A DNA stretch of 64,000 nucleotides from Hymenobacter setariae (GCF_007713685.1 NZ_VMRJ01000004.1:833748-897747); one strand, 5' to 3'. Positions 7,674-15,341 are shown, numbered from the stretch's first letter. The notes: generated from the letters alone by a model not told the origin. A program made the numbers and translations.

Positions 7674-8015
7674 TTACTGCTTTTTGCGAATAAAGAGCAG
7701 AACGGATGCTGAGCTAGACGTTCCCAGCGTCGTATCGAAAGTGGACTGCAATTGATACCCCTGCTTGTACAAATCGGCCACTACCTGCTGCAGGCCGGGT
7801 CCAATCAGCGGCCGCTTCTCACCTCGCCCATAGTTGTCGAAATCTAGGCTCTCCTCTTTTCCCCCGGGTCGCGTGATGGTGACAAGCGTGCGGGGATAGC
7901 TAGCCGTCACGCGCACTACTGTCACGTCTACCTCTGTCGAGCCACCCGTCTGCGCCATTACTGGTTGCGAAGCTAATGCTACCAGGCACGCCCCTAAGAA
8001 CAAGAGTTTTTTCAT
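7674..8015 (-). CDS. Exported small protein, MKKLLFLG family
   Basis: The start at 8015 opens a signal peptide (MKKLLFLGACLVALASQPVMAQTGG), giving 113 residues. Two paralogues, at 29253-29579 and 29902-30219, share the signal peptide almost exactly, then 'V-V-RV' strands, a central 'QQVVADLYKQGYQLQSTF' helix-turn and a final beta strand ending in Lys/Gln. The mature part diverges far more than the leader. It is probably periplasmic or secreted; the function is unknown. The start overlaps that of the divergent 58-residue gene copy. Confidence 0.7.
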   Translation of the reverse strand: MKKLLFLGACLVALASQPVMAQTGGSTEVDVTVVRVTASYPRTLVTITRPGGKEESLDFDNYGRGEKRPLIGPGLQQVVADLYKQGYQLQSTFDTTLGTSSSASVLLFIRKKQ

Positions 8016-8182
8016 GGCCGCTAATATACCCCGAGCTCCCACCCCACTACCACGCCCGCCAAGCCCTAGGTAGCGACAGCCTTTACCCCAACAAGGTCAC
8101 CGCCCGTCTCGCCTTGATGAGCTTAGCCCAGTGGCAACGCATCGAAGCCTTCCTCAAACAAAAGGGCTTCAAGCCGTACTAA
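8016..8182 (+). pseudogene. Frameshifted copy of the 58-residue gene at 30218
   Basis: From codon 'YHARQALGSDSLYP' to 'FLKQKGFKPY' the translation equals the protein at 30218-30394. The N-terminal part lacks several bases, so the conserved ATG (in 'ttcatggccgctaat') leads into a stop. It is therefore a broken gene, or one using another start. Confidence 0.65.
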
Positions 8183-8271
8183 GCCTACTTATCCTACCCT
8201 TGATTTTAGGAACGAAATTATTTGTGTAATCAATTAATATTTTGCATTTTAGCTACACACACAAGCTTACC

Positions 8272-8445
8272 TATGCTACCCGTCTACCACCCTATCGAGC
8301 ACGTTCCCGCCCCGCCTCTCATGCCCATCCTCATGGTCACGCCAAAGGGTACTCTACTTACACTCGTCTACTAGCCGGTATTACTTATGCCAATCGAGCC
8401 CGGTTTTTAGTAGCTCTGTTCTGAGCTTAGCAAGCGCTACTCTTC
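8272..8445 (+). pseudogene. Truncated copy of the gene at 30485-30871
   Basis: 'atgctacccgtctaccaccctatcgagcacgt' and the next ~80 bases match 30485 onwards (MLPVY-PIEHVPAP). A small deletion ('aaagggtactc' against 'aaagggggtactc') shifts the frame and a stop follows; the rest of the gene is missing. Confidence 0.75.
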
Positions 8446-8483
8446 ATCTGGCTATATCGGTAGAACTATGGCTTAAACCATTT

Positions 8484-8759
8484 CTAATACTGTTCCTCAG
8501 TTATCACTAGCCCCGCACCAGGTGTCACGTGCCCGTGGTGGTCGAGCATGATAGCAACGGCACCATCCTCCCGGTGCTTTACATGTAGCTCATAACGCTG
8601 GCCTACGCGAAAACCAGCCCAGCCGTCGCCTACGGCGGTAGCTGTTTCGCCAATGAGGGTGTGCGTATTGGTCATGAGGTTAGTTAAAGCAAAAAGAGTG
8701 CTTCCACCAGAGCGCAATTGCTGGACGAACCGTGACGGGCTCAGTGGGTAGATAAGCAC
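8484..8759 (-). CDS. Conserved small protein next to the junction (paralogue of 54716-55018)
   Basis: The product has 91 residues. Its N terminus (LIYPLSPSRFVQQLRSGGS) and centre (GDGWAGFRVGQRYELHVKHR) match the 100-residue protein at 54716-55018, but the C terminus is shorter, lacking the 'QFEQWF' end. A further decayed copy is at about 53105-53340. Both intact copies lie inside the junction side of the repeat, so the gene belongs to the element ends. There is no signal peptide; the 'GDGWAGFRVG' loop and strand pattern suggest a small beta domain. The function is unknown. Confidence 0.6.
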   Translation of the reverse strand: MLIYPLSPSRFVQQLRSGGSTLFALTNLMTNTHTLIGETATAVGDGWAGFRVGQRYELHVKHREDGAVAIMLDHHGHVTPGAGLVITEEQY

Positions 8760-8938
8760 TGTCGCGTTGGGCCCTGCTGCGTGCTATGAGCGCTAGGCCT
8801 TGTATCGTGGGCTTGTTGGGTAACGAGAAATAGGCCATGTTTCGAGTAAACAAACACGCTAAAAAAAGGGCTGCCTGGGTGCAAAACATAAAAAATGCCC
8901 TTAGCGAGTATGCTAAGGGCATTTTAGTGGGCCCACTT
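8690..8938. repeat. Left junction repeat with att-like core and terminator hairpin
   Basis: This block of about 245 bp is repeated at 54943-55205. The most conserved part is 8874-8936: 'gggtgcaaaacataaaaaatgccc', the hairpin 'tgcccttagcgagtatgctaagggca', and 'gtgggcccacttgg'. After that the two copies diverge ('tcttagg' here, 'aatcgaac' at the right copy). The integrase gene starts its 3' end 45 bases farther right, as expected beside an attachment site. I read this as attL (or the junction between two tandem elements). The crossover point within the core cannot be fixed by eye. Confidence 0.7.
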
Positions 8939-8980
8939 GGTCTTAGGCCTTTACCTAGGCTGCCCTACTATACCCCTACC

Positions 8981-10267
8981 TTACTGCCTCTTTACCAGCC
9001 CAATCGACATTCCGCCACCCGTGTACTTGGGTGCATTTTGGGTCTTTATGGGCTTAGATTTGGGTGCATTTTCTGCTTTTGCACCCAGTACCGTTTTCCA
9101 GGCCTTAAGCAGCGCCGGTCCGTAGCGCTCAAGCGCGTCATGACCGTAGACGCCGGCGTGGCCGAGGGCTTTCTCCTTCAAGTTTGTATCGCCGCCGGAG
9201 CCCAGCATTATCATGTCAGCCCCGGTATGGCGCGCCGTGTGGGTCGTGACTACTTGCCAGAGTGGCACGACTTCTTCCGTGGCTTCCCCTTGTACGTAGC
9301 GCACGCGCACAAAGTCACGCGTCAAGCCAGCACGCTCCATGAGCAGCTTCATGTAACGGTTGCGGTGCTGCTGCACCTTCACGGGTAGCTGCCCGTCATA
9401 CTTGGCCCAAATACTGGCTGCCAGCGGAGGTAAGGGTAGCCGCACCTCGTCACCGGTTTTTACCTGCCGAATGCTGAGCACGGGCGTCGGGCCCACGCCC
9501 GGCAGGTCGAGCGTAGTGACATGGTGGGGCTTGAGCTGGCGCAGGTCTGAGTCGCGCAACATGAGCAGGGTTTGTAACAAGAACATATCGCGCTCTTGAA
9601 TGAGAATTTCCTGCTCGAAGAGCGGCAAGTTAATGAGTTTGCGCAGCTCGGTTGCCTGCAAGGCCGGGGAGCGGCCGTAGCGCACCTGCATCTTGAGCCA
9701 GCTCGGCACGGCCAGGCCCGCTAAGCGGAAGCACTCGCGCAGAAATTTAACGTGCTTGATGGTGGTGCTGTCCACCAGCCCTAGGCTCGCAACGTGGGCC
9801 ATATAGTCGAGGTATTCCTTGCGAGTGAGCGTTGTGATGGGCCACTCGGCGCGGAAGGCCTCCAGGTGGGCTACGACTTGCTTATAGCGCCGGGCCCCAC
9901 TTGTACTTTGGTGCGGATTCTCAGCCAGCCAGGCCACATGAAAGTCAGTGGGCGTCGTTAGCTTGGGAGCTTGACTCTTTACCCGCTTTGGTTTGACAGG
10001 CGGCACGAACACTTCTTCGTTGGCTGCGGCTTGCAGCTGGACTTTCTCTACTTTGTCGACGAGCGCCGCGAGCTTGGCATTGTAGATAGCCGCCTGCGGG
10101 TCTTTGGGGTTAACGACGCGCTTGGCCCCAGGCTGAAAGTGCTCGGGCAGGCAGCTCACGCCAGTGGGCATCTTTTGGCGCTGGCCTTCCCACGTCACAT
10201 CGAGGATGATGCGGCAGCGTCCCTCTTTGTCGGGGCGTGATAGGACCTGGCGGAAGGTGTACTCCAT
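8981..10267 (-). CDS. Tyrosine recombinase (prophage integrase)
   Basis: The protein has 428 residues from the ATG at 10267 (MEYTFRQVLSRPD), a start conserved in the relic at 300-478. Domain order: an N-terminal arm-binding domain of the Bacteroidetes type (about 1-90), a SAM-like core-binding domain (about 115-215) and the catalytic domain (about 220-400). Visible catalytic residues are Arg in 'MLRDSDLRQLK', His-x-x-Arg in 'THTARHT', His in 'LGHAGVYGHD' and the nucleophile Tyr in 'ALERYGPALL'. It probably integrates and excises the 46-kb prophage between the repeats at 8.9 and 55.2 kb. The gene reads toward the nearby junction. It is distinct from the recombinase at 55402. Confidence 0.93.
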   Translation of the reverse strand: MEYTFRQVLSRPDKEGRCRIILDVTWEGQRQKMPTGVSCLPEHFQPGAKRVVNPKDPQAAIYNAKLAALVDKVEKVQLQAAANEEVFVPPVKPKRVKSQAPKLTTPTDFHVAWLAENPHQSTSGARRYKQVVAHLEAFRAEWPITTLTRKEYLDYMAHVASLGLVDSTTIKHVKFLRECFRLAGLAVPSWLKMQVRYGRSPALQATELRKLINLPLFEQEILIQERDMFLLQTLLMLRDSDLRQLKPHHVTTLDLPGVGPTPVLSIRQVKTGDEVRLPLPPLAASIWAKYDGQLPVKVQQHRNRYMKLLMERAGLTRDFVRVRYVQGEATEEVVPLWQVVTTHTARHTGADMIMLGSGGDTNLKEKALGHAGVYGHDALERYGPALLKAWKTVLGAKAENAPKSKPIKTQNAPKYTGGGMSIGLVKRQ

Positions 10268-10307
10268 AGGCCGGCAAGTTAGCACCGAGTGCTAGTAGTG
10301 TTAGCAA

Positions 10308-10337
10308 CAAAAAGCCCCACTTGGCTAGTGGGGCTTA
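10308..10337 (-). terminator. Terminator-like hairpin
   Basis: 'aacaaaaagccccacttggctagtggggctta' lies between the integrase start and the minus-strand gene at 10380-10766, which it would terminate. Confidence 0.6.
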
Positions 10338-10379
10338 TCTGACTTCACAGTGAGCTAGACAACAAGCTGCTTGCCTGTG

Positions 10380-10766
10380 CTAGCGCATCACTTGCCTAAA
10401 TGGGCTAACCGCAGCGGGGGCGCTGGCCCGCCAGGAGAGACGGGCGAATAGATTATGTGGCAGCAGCAGCGCCCCGTAGAGCACCGTTGCATGGGACTGC
10501 GGCCGCGACTGCCAGAACGTAGTCAGCCAGTTTTCTTCTGCTGGCGAGAGAGGTGGCATCTCTCCACGCTCACTACTGAGTTTGTCCCAGCCCCAACGCG
10601 CCAGCATTTGACCAGCATGCGAAATAAAAGCGATGAGGTCAGCTGGCTGACGGGGCCCGGTATAGTACTCCACGCTGATGTAGAGGCCCTGCGGGTGGGC
10701 GAGTAATTGACCTACCGAATTCTTGAAGTAGTTGTGTGATACTTTGGAAGAAGTAGCAGTAAACAC
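10380..10766 (-). CDS. Hypothetical small soluble protein, possibly STAS-related
   Basis: The product has 128 residues, with no signal peptide or membrane segment. The pattern 'VGQLLAHPQGLYISVEYYTGPRQPADLIAFISHAGQMLARWGWDKL' followed by 'PPLSPAEENWLTTFW' resembles small Hymenobacter proteins with an STAS/SEC14-like core, but no motif settles it. It lies between the integrase and the dispersed repeat. The promoter side is a long intergenic region. Confidence 0.45.
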   Translation of the reverse strand: MFTATSSKVSHNYFKNSVGQLLAHPQGLYISVEYYTGPRQPADLIAFISHAGQMLARWGWDKLSSERGEMPPLSPAEENWLTTFWQSRPQSHATVLYGALLLPHNLFARLSWRASAPAAVSPFRQVMR

Positions 10767-11097
10767 AGATTTATTAGGAAGGATTTTTTAATGAGTTATC
10801 GCACTAACTGAAAGAGATTTATACCATGTCAATGGTCGTGCTAAATTATATCAGAAAGCACAATAAATGGCAAGGCGCGGATTGCCCTTAGCCCCTGTTC
10901 AGCAGAAGTGCGAATAGCCCAGGTTAAAATAGAAGAAGGCCCGCTAGCACTAGCTGGGCCTTTTGAGAAAATCTTTTATGTCTCATTTAGCCGGCTACGA
11001 CGCAAGGCAGAGAGGCCTTCGTGAGGTGATGAGGCAAGAGCCCGGTGTTTAAGCAAGAACTAACAGGACGGTAGCCGCCTAATATACCCTTTCATAA
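10767..11097. other. Intergenic stretch with one hairpin
   Basis: No gene is supported. The only structure is a hairpin at 10936-10963 ('aaggcccgctagcactagctgggccttt'), whose T tract on the plus side suits transcription in either direction. Confidence 0.5.
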
Positions 11098-11280
11098 ATG
11101 TACTAAAAATTAGCACATTGTCCTTTTAACAGCCCTGTTTAGCAGCCGAAATTTGTATTATTCTATAACAGTCCATTTATTCTCGTCCCCTCAATTTAGG
11201 TCCAGTTATTTAGCGTTAGGAAGGCATTCAATTGCAAAATCACGAAATCCCCGTCGATGTATCGGCGGGGATTTTTACTG
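11098..11280. repeat. Dispersed intergenic repeat, copy 2
   Basis: This is the better-kept partner of 655-845. It has 'gtactaaaaattagcacattgtcctttt', 'tttgtattattctataacagtcc', then TCC trinucleotides at about 14-17 bp spacing, 'aggaaggca', and a terminal hairpin 'aaatccccgtcgatgtatcggcggggattttt'. It has the same position relative to the integrase as the relic copy. Confidence 0.6.
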
Positions 11281-11322
11281 TGCCTTCCCTACTGGCGAGG
11301 TTTCGGGGTTTGCGTAGGGCAT

Positions 11323-11355
11323 AAAAAAAGCCCCATACTGGACGGGGCTTCTTTT
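11323..11355 (-). terminator. Terminator-like hairpin
   Basis: 'ataaaaaaagccccatactggacggggcttctttt' lies beyond the stop of the 70-residue gene at 11401-11613. Just left of it, 11288-11320, is a copy of the short Pro/Arg/Gln-tail repeat. Confidence 0.65.
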
Positions 11356-11400
11356 TAACGCTTTGGCGATGGGCCAGGTCCTGCCCTATATCCGCAGCCG

Positions 11401-11613
11401 CTAGGCTGCCAGGCTTAAAGCACCTGCATGCGCTTGATAGAGGTTAGAGAGCAGCGCCTGCGCCTGACGGGCCTGGTGCAGTTTGCGCTGTAAGTGACGA
11501 CGCGTTGTCCGTACTTGCGGAGCGCTTACCTGGGAGGCGAGGTGGCTCAAGTGCTTTTTCAGCAACTGGATGTCGGCTTCCCAGTCCTGGATGAGTAAAG
11601 AAAATTCGTTCAT
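11401..11613 (-). CDS. Small helical protein, second copy
   Basis: This is the paralogue of 5777-5989: 70 residues, identical through the first 20 residues and about 80 percent overall, with changes clustered at residues 36-42 and near the C terminus. It is predicted as one long charged helix. The duplicated DNA continues upstream to about 11725, as in the other copy. The function is unknown. Confidence 0.65.
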   Translation of the reverse strand: MNEFSLLIQDWEADIQLLKKHLSHLASQVSAPQVRTTRRHLQRKLHQARQAQALLSNLYQAHAGALSLAA

Positions 11614-11761
11614 AGTAAAGAGCGGTAAGGTAATGGAAGGTAGAAGTGCGAGGTGCGTAACGTCGCACCTACGGTTGAGCTTGGGTAACTGGATTGCGGA
11701 TGCCGGCATCCGCTGAAAAAAATTTACAGCACTAGCCAACTGTGTTTGGACACAGAGGTAA

Positions 11762-11816
11762 TTGCCAGTACTAACAAAAGCCCCGTGGTGAGCGGGGCTT
11801 TTGTTAGTACTGGCAA
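11762..11816. terminator. Unusually long perfect hairpin (23-bp arms)
   Basis: Bases 11762-11784 and 11794-11816 are perfect inverted repeats around the 9-base loop 'gtggtgagc'. The inner part is the standard 'aaaagcccc/ggggctttt' terminator of this genome; the outer part adds 'ttgccagtactaac' on both sides. It lies between the minus-strand 70-residue gene and the STAS-like gene, 14 bases past the latter's stop. The length is well beyond a normal terminator. Confidence 0.75.
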
Positions 11817-11829
11817 AGGGCCTGCTGCT

Positions 11830-12255
11830 TTAGAGCGGGCGGCGGGGCAAATCGACTGGGCAGTGCAGCAGCCAGTCGGAGGCGCTATCTACCTCGTCGA
11901 AAAGGCCAACCAGCGGCTGGGGCATATTGCGGACAACTCGCTCCATTGCCACAAGGTCGTCGTCGTCGAAAGAATGCACCCACGCAACGTACCTCACTCC
12001 ATGAGCAGCCAAGCGCTCGAAATTATGCTGCACGACGGAGGGAATAGCCGCTTGCCAGTTCCCAATCAGTTGGGAGTGGTCGCTAATCATTTTTAGACAG
12101 GGGTACGCAGCCAGACTAGCGAAAATATGCTCGGCCGAAACGCGTACCGTCTCTTTGTCGTGCATACCTACCCACTGCACGTAGAGCCATTGATTGGACG
12201 TATCGTACGATATCGTCAGGCCGGGAGTAGCCAGTAGGCAGCGAAGATTTTCCAT
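11830..12255 (-). CDS. STAS/SpoIIAA-like small protein, second copy
   Basis: The ATG at 12255 (MENLRCLLATPG) gives 141 residues, matching the length of the relic paralogue at 957-1373; an alternative ATG at 12282 is in frame. Shared features are 'ISYDTSNQWLYVQWVG', a central 'KMISDHSQLIGNWQ', and 'AAHGVRYVAWV' before a C-terminal helix. An 'aggaggt' lies about 15 bases upstream of the chosen start. It is cytoplasmic. It follows the BLUF gene at 12407-12829, but with a terminator-like hairpin between them, so co-transcription is less certain than in the first pair. Confidence 0.6.
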   Translation of the reverse strand: MENLRCLLATPGLTISYDTSNQWLYVQWVGMHDKETVRVSAEHIFASLAAYPCLKMISDHSQLIGNWQAAIPSVVQHNFERLAAHGVRYVAWVHSFDDDDLVAMERVVRNMPQPLVGLFDEVDSASDWLLHCPVDLPRRPL

Positions 12256-12371
12256 TCGGCGAATGTGTTTACCTCCTAACAAGTGAAGTACCAGAATGTC
12301 ATAAGCAGCTTATGCGATGCAAAAATGAAGCGGCGCCTATAGGGGGGTGATTTGCTAAGGCGGTGGCCAGC

Positions 12372-12400
12372 AAAAAGCCCCGTCGTGAGCGGGGCTTTTC
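12372..12400 (-). terminator. Terminator-like hairpin
   Basis: 'aaaaagccccgtcgtgagcggggctttt' begins 7 bases beyond the BLUF stop at 12407, and lies between BLUF and STAS-like genes. Confidence 0.65.
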
Positions 12401-12406
12401 TTATGG

Positions 12407-12829
12407 TTAGGTGCGGGGCTGCAAGACGAAGGATTTCATCATTTGCAGAAGCATATCATCCGTGGCACTCAAGCCAGGTGCTTGCAGGTTGAGTTCCTCG
12501 GGAGTCAAGTAGCCAGCTAGTTGGGCAAATTGCTCCGTCGATACGGGGCGAAAGGCCATCGACCAGTCGGCGAAGCTGCGCTGGGCAATGGGCTTATCAG
12601 CAAATTTGAAGACTTGCCCGTGCCGCCCGTCTTGCAGCAGCTTGGCGTAGAGCATGGCTAGGGTTGCCTCGTCCCCTTCAATGATTTGCATAAACTGCCC
12701 GTCGCCGTAGACTAGGGCGCCGGTGATGTCTTGTCGGGCATTGGCCTCGCGCGCTTGGCGGAGTAGGTTTGCCAACTCCTCGTCGCTCATTGACCGGGTG
12801 GCCCGGCTCAAGTAGATAATGTGATGCAT
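12407..12829 (-). CDS. BLUF-domain blue-light photoreceptor, second copy
   Basis: The start at 12829 (MHHIIYLSRATRSM) puts the BLUF domain at residue 1, as in typical short BLUF proteins; the longer open frame upstream overlaps the next gene. It has 140 residues. Flavin-site residues: Tyr6 in 'IIYLS', Asn in 'EANARQDITGAL', Gln in 'QFMQIIEG', Trp/Met in 'FADWSMAF'. The 40-residue C-terminal helical tail has no output domain. It shares the neighbourhood with an STAS-like gene, as in the relic, but the sequence is clearly diverged from the first BLUF protein. Confidence 0.9.
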   Translation of the reverse strand: MHHIIYLSRATRSMSDEELANLLRQAREANARQDITGALVYGDGQFMQIIEGDEATLAMLYAKLLQDGRHGQVFKFADKPIAQRSFADWSMAFRPVSTEQFAQLAGYLTPEELNLQAPGLSATDDMLLQMMKSFVLQPRT

Positions 12830-12844
12830 GCGGCGAAGATAAAG

Positions 12845-12868
12845 AGAGCCCCGTGGGGTGCGGGGCTT
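12845..12868 (-). terminator. Terminator-like hairpin
   Basis: 'gagccccgtggggtgcggggcttct' lies past the stop of the T9SS-exported protein gene and ahead of the BLUF gene. Confidence 0.6.
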
Positions 12869-12888
12869 CTTACACATGAGGCTAGCTG

Positions 12889-14445
12889 CTAGGGTCGATA
12901 AAAACGAGCACTTACCGTAGTGCCCGCTAGGCGCGCCCAGTACCAGCCGGGTGCTAGCGTGGCCACCTCGAATGTACTGGCTGGCTCCGTCAGGTGCTGT
13001 TTTCTTACGCACCTACCCGTGGCATCATACACTTCCAGCTCTAGCCCAGCAGCCAGGGGGGGGCCGCTATAGCTGTAGTTTACCCGCTGCCCTACCACGG
13101 TAGGGTACACCGCAAAGGCAGCTTCATCCGAGGAAACCCGGGCGACGGTGCGCACGGTGGAGTAAGTACCAGTGCCGTCGAGGTCTACCTGGTGCAAGCG
13201 GTAGTAGAGGGGGGTAGCTCCTTGCGGGAGAGTGGCATCCAGTAAGCTGTAGCGGTGAGCTGTCGCACTTGTGCCCGCAGCCGCTAGGTGCCCTACTTGG
13301 GTAAAGCTTACGCCATCAGTACTGCGCTCTACGTCGAAATAGGCGCTATTGCGCTCGCTGGCAGTAGCCCAGGTGAGCTGCACGGCAGCTCCTTGCAGCT
13401 GGGCCGAGAAGTCTACGAGCGTTACCGGTAGCGGGGCCGCTGTGGTAGGCAAGGCCAAGCCCCGCAACAGCGCAGTGCTGGTACCAGTCGTGAGGGTAGG
13501 CGTCAGTAAGGTGCTAGTAGCATAGGGAGCAGTCAGGCTGATGGCAACTACCTTGGCGGCATTTCTGCGCCCATCGGCCGCCAGCAGGCGATTGCCCACC
13601 GCGTCTAGTACCAGTGGCCCGGCGGTATTCACAAACCCGCTGATAAGCTTTGTGTCGGCTGGGGCACTTAAGGGGCTACGCCGGAGCTCATCGAGGCTGG
13701 TCATAGCGTTGCCATCATCCACGGTGTAATAGAGATAGTTCGTAGTGTTGTCTACTACTAGGCCGCCAATGGTACTAGATGCAGCGCCGGGCACGGCTGC
13801 TACGGTTTGAAAAGTGCTGGTGGCGTAGGGCGCCGTGAGGTTGACAGCAGCAATCTTTAGAGCTTTGTTGCGGCGGTCGGCTACCAGCAGGCGATTGTTG
13901 GGCAGGTCGAGAGCCAACGCCCCGGGCGCGTTGACAAAGCCGCTGGCTAGCGTCGTTTCGGCGGCGGTACCTAAGGGGCTGCGCCGCAGTTGGTCGAGAC
14001 TCGTGGTGGCGTTAGCGTCACTCACCAGGTAGTAGAGATAGCCGTTTATTCTGTCTACAGCCAGGCCGCCGAGCGAAGTAGCGGAAGCTCCGCTAATGGC
14101 GGCCGGGGTTAGGAACGTCGTGACAGCGTAGGGCGGGCTTAGGCTGACGGCGACAATTTTAGGTGCGTTGTTGCGCACGTCTGCGATAAAGACGCGGTTG
14201 CCAGCGGGGTCTAGGGCAATGGCGCCGGGGGCCGCAACGGTGTTGGTCGCGCTCGTGGTGAGCGGCGTTTCACCCACGGCCGTTAGCGGGTTCAGGCGCA
14301 GCTGGTCGAGAGTTGTAGCAGCGGACCCATCATTAAGCACGTAGTAGAACTGAGCCTTCCCAGTGCGCGGCAGCAGGCTGAGGAGCAGTCCGGCTAGCAC
14401 GACCAGCCTGCGCAGCCCCTGCGTGTAGAGTAACGGTTGTTTCAT
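12889..14445 (-). CDS. Exported beta-propeller-like protein with T9SS sorting domain
   Basis: I chose the start at 14445, which opens a signal peptide (MKQPLLYTQGLRRLVVLAGL... ending 'TGKAQ'), giving 518 residues. Residues about 30-340 contain three repeats of about 100 residues ('FYYVLNDGSAATTLDQLR', 'YLYYLVSDANATTSLDQLR', 'YLYYTVDDGNAMTSLDELR', each followed by 'ALD-NR--ADRRN'), like an NHL or YVTN-type propeller. Then comes a fibronectin-like segment ('VQLTWATASERNSAYFDVERSTDG'), and a C-terminal type IX sorting domain ('VYDATGRCVRKQHL', 'LAPGWYWARL'). The product should reach the cell surface. It is unusual cargo for a prophage and implies a Bacteroidetes host. Confidence 0.85.
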   Translation of the reverse strand: MKQPLLYTQGLRRLVVLAGLLLSLLPRTGKAQFYYVLNDGSAATTLDQLRLNPLTAVGETPLTTSATNTVAAPGAIALDPAGNRVFIADVRNNAPKIVAVSLSPPYAVTTFLTPAAISGASATSLGGLAVDRINGYLYYLVSDANATTSLDQLRRSPLGTAAETTLASGFVNAPGALALDLPNNRLLVADRRNKALKIAAVNLTAPYATSTFQTVAAVPGAASSTIGGLVVDNTTNYLYYTVDDGNAMTSLDELRRSPLSAPADTKLISGFVNTAGPLVLDAVGNRLLAADGRRNAAKVVAISLTAPYATSTLLTPTLTTGTSTALLRGLALPTTAAPLPVTLVDFSAQLQGAAVQLTWATASERNSAYFDVERSTDGVSFTQVGHLAAAGTSATAHRYSLLDATLPQGATPLYYRLHQVDLDGTGTYSTVRTVARVSSDEAAFAVYPTVVGQRVNYSYSGPPLAAGLELEVYDATGRCVRKQHLTEPASTFEVATLAPGWYWARLAGTTVSARFYRP

Positions 14446-14519
14446 AGCAAGTAGCAAAAGAGGTGAATAGGCCGGGTAATAACCCGGCCTGTCTTGCATT
14501 ACGTCACGCACGCGGCCAG

Positions 14520-15206
14520 CTAGGGGCGTACAGGAAAAATTCCCGATACGCAAATCACATAGTTTATTTCGATGTAGGGGTCGAGCACAGACACGGGCTG
14601 ATTGCCACCAGCTATGCCGATAGTGCCGAGGTTTGCTGTGCCGGTGGCAGTAGTGCCGTAGGACTGTACCGCTACGTTTTCGTCGGAGCTCGGTAGGGTG
14701 CCCGTAGCCACAGCTGGGAAGTTGCCAGCAGGGTCACTGCTGGTGGCCGTAGTGCTCACATTCAACCGGTGCGAGTGAGCCGGCAGTTGGTTACTGGTCA
14801 ACGTAACCGTTTCCTGCCCACGAGGATACCCATCGGCATAACCATTATTACTACTGCTACCTCTAGGCACCCGGTTGCGCAGGTCGGGCAAAGCGAAATT
14901 ATTAACACCGTTACCGCCGTATGAGGTACCAATCAATGCGAAGAGGGGAGAGAACTGATTGATTGGGAGCAGACGGCCATCGCAAGGCAAGTAGTTTTGA
15001 GGTGCGAAGCTGCCCGTAAACAGCATAATCTCGCCAATGTAATCCTGCGTGCCGTTCACTTGGCGTACCCCTTGTGGGGCTGCGGTGGCCTTGCCGGCCA
15101 GTAGCCCAAGGCCCAAGACGGCTCCTAGGCGCTTGAGCCAGCCGCGGCGGTCAGCATTAGTGGCTAAGTCAGCCTCTGGGGTAACTGGGGTAAAAGCGTG
15201 TTTCAT
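14520..15206 (-). CDS. Exported tail-collar (microcystin-dependent-protein-like) protein
   Basis: The start at 15206 (MKHAFTPVTPEADL) gives 228 residues. A twin-arginine-like leader ('DRRGWLKRLGAVLGLGLLAGKA') precedes a phage tail collar domain: 'YIGEIMLFTGSFAPQNYLPCDGRLL', 'ALIGTSYGGNG', 'FALPDLRNRVPRG', 'HSHRLNV' and the closing 'PYIEINYVICVSGIFP'. Such MdpB-like proteins are common in Bacteroidetes genomes outside phage tails. It sits beside the T9SS protein gene, far from the tail genes, and has a signal sequence, so it is more likely a cell-surface protein than a virion part. Confidence 0.82.
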   Translation of the reverse strand: MKHAFTPVTPEADLATNADRRGWLKRLGAVLGLGLLAGKATAAPQGVRQVNGTQDYIGEIMLFTGSFAPQNYLPCDGRLLPINQFSPLFALIGTSYGGNGVNNFALPDLRNRVPRGSSSNNGYADGYPRGQETVTLTSNQLPAHSHRLNVSTTATSSDPAGNFPAVATGTLPSSDENVAVQSYGTTATGTANLGTIGIAGGNQPVSVLDPYIEINYVICVSGIFPVRP

Positions 15207-15341
15207 AGTAAAAGAAAAAATGATGTAGGAATCCTCCCGTAAATGTAGGAGAATCGAAGCTACACAACAGATTCCCAACAGATAATCAACTATTTTTTTG
15301 CAGTCGTCGGGAGAAATAGGCTTTTGCTAGCAGCCCTAAAG

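Noticed and set aside
14520..15206. Tail-collar protein as a virion structural gene
   Set aside because: It has an export leader, lies on the opposite strand 28 kb from the tail genes and matches exported MdpB-like proteins.
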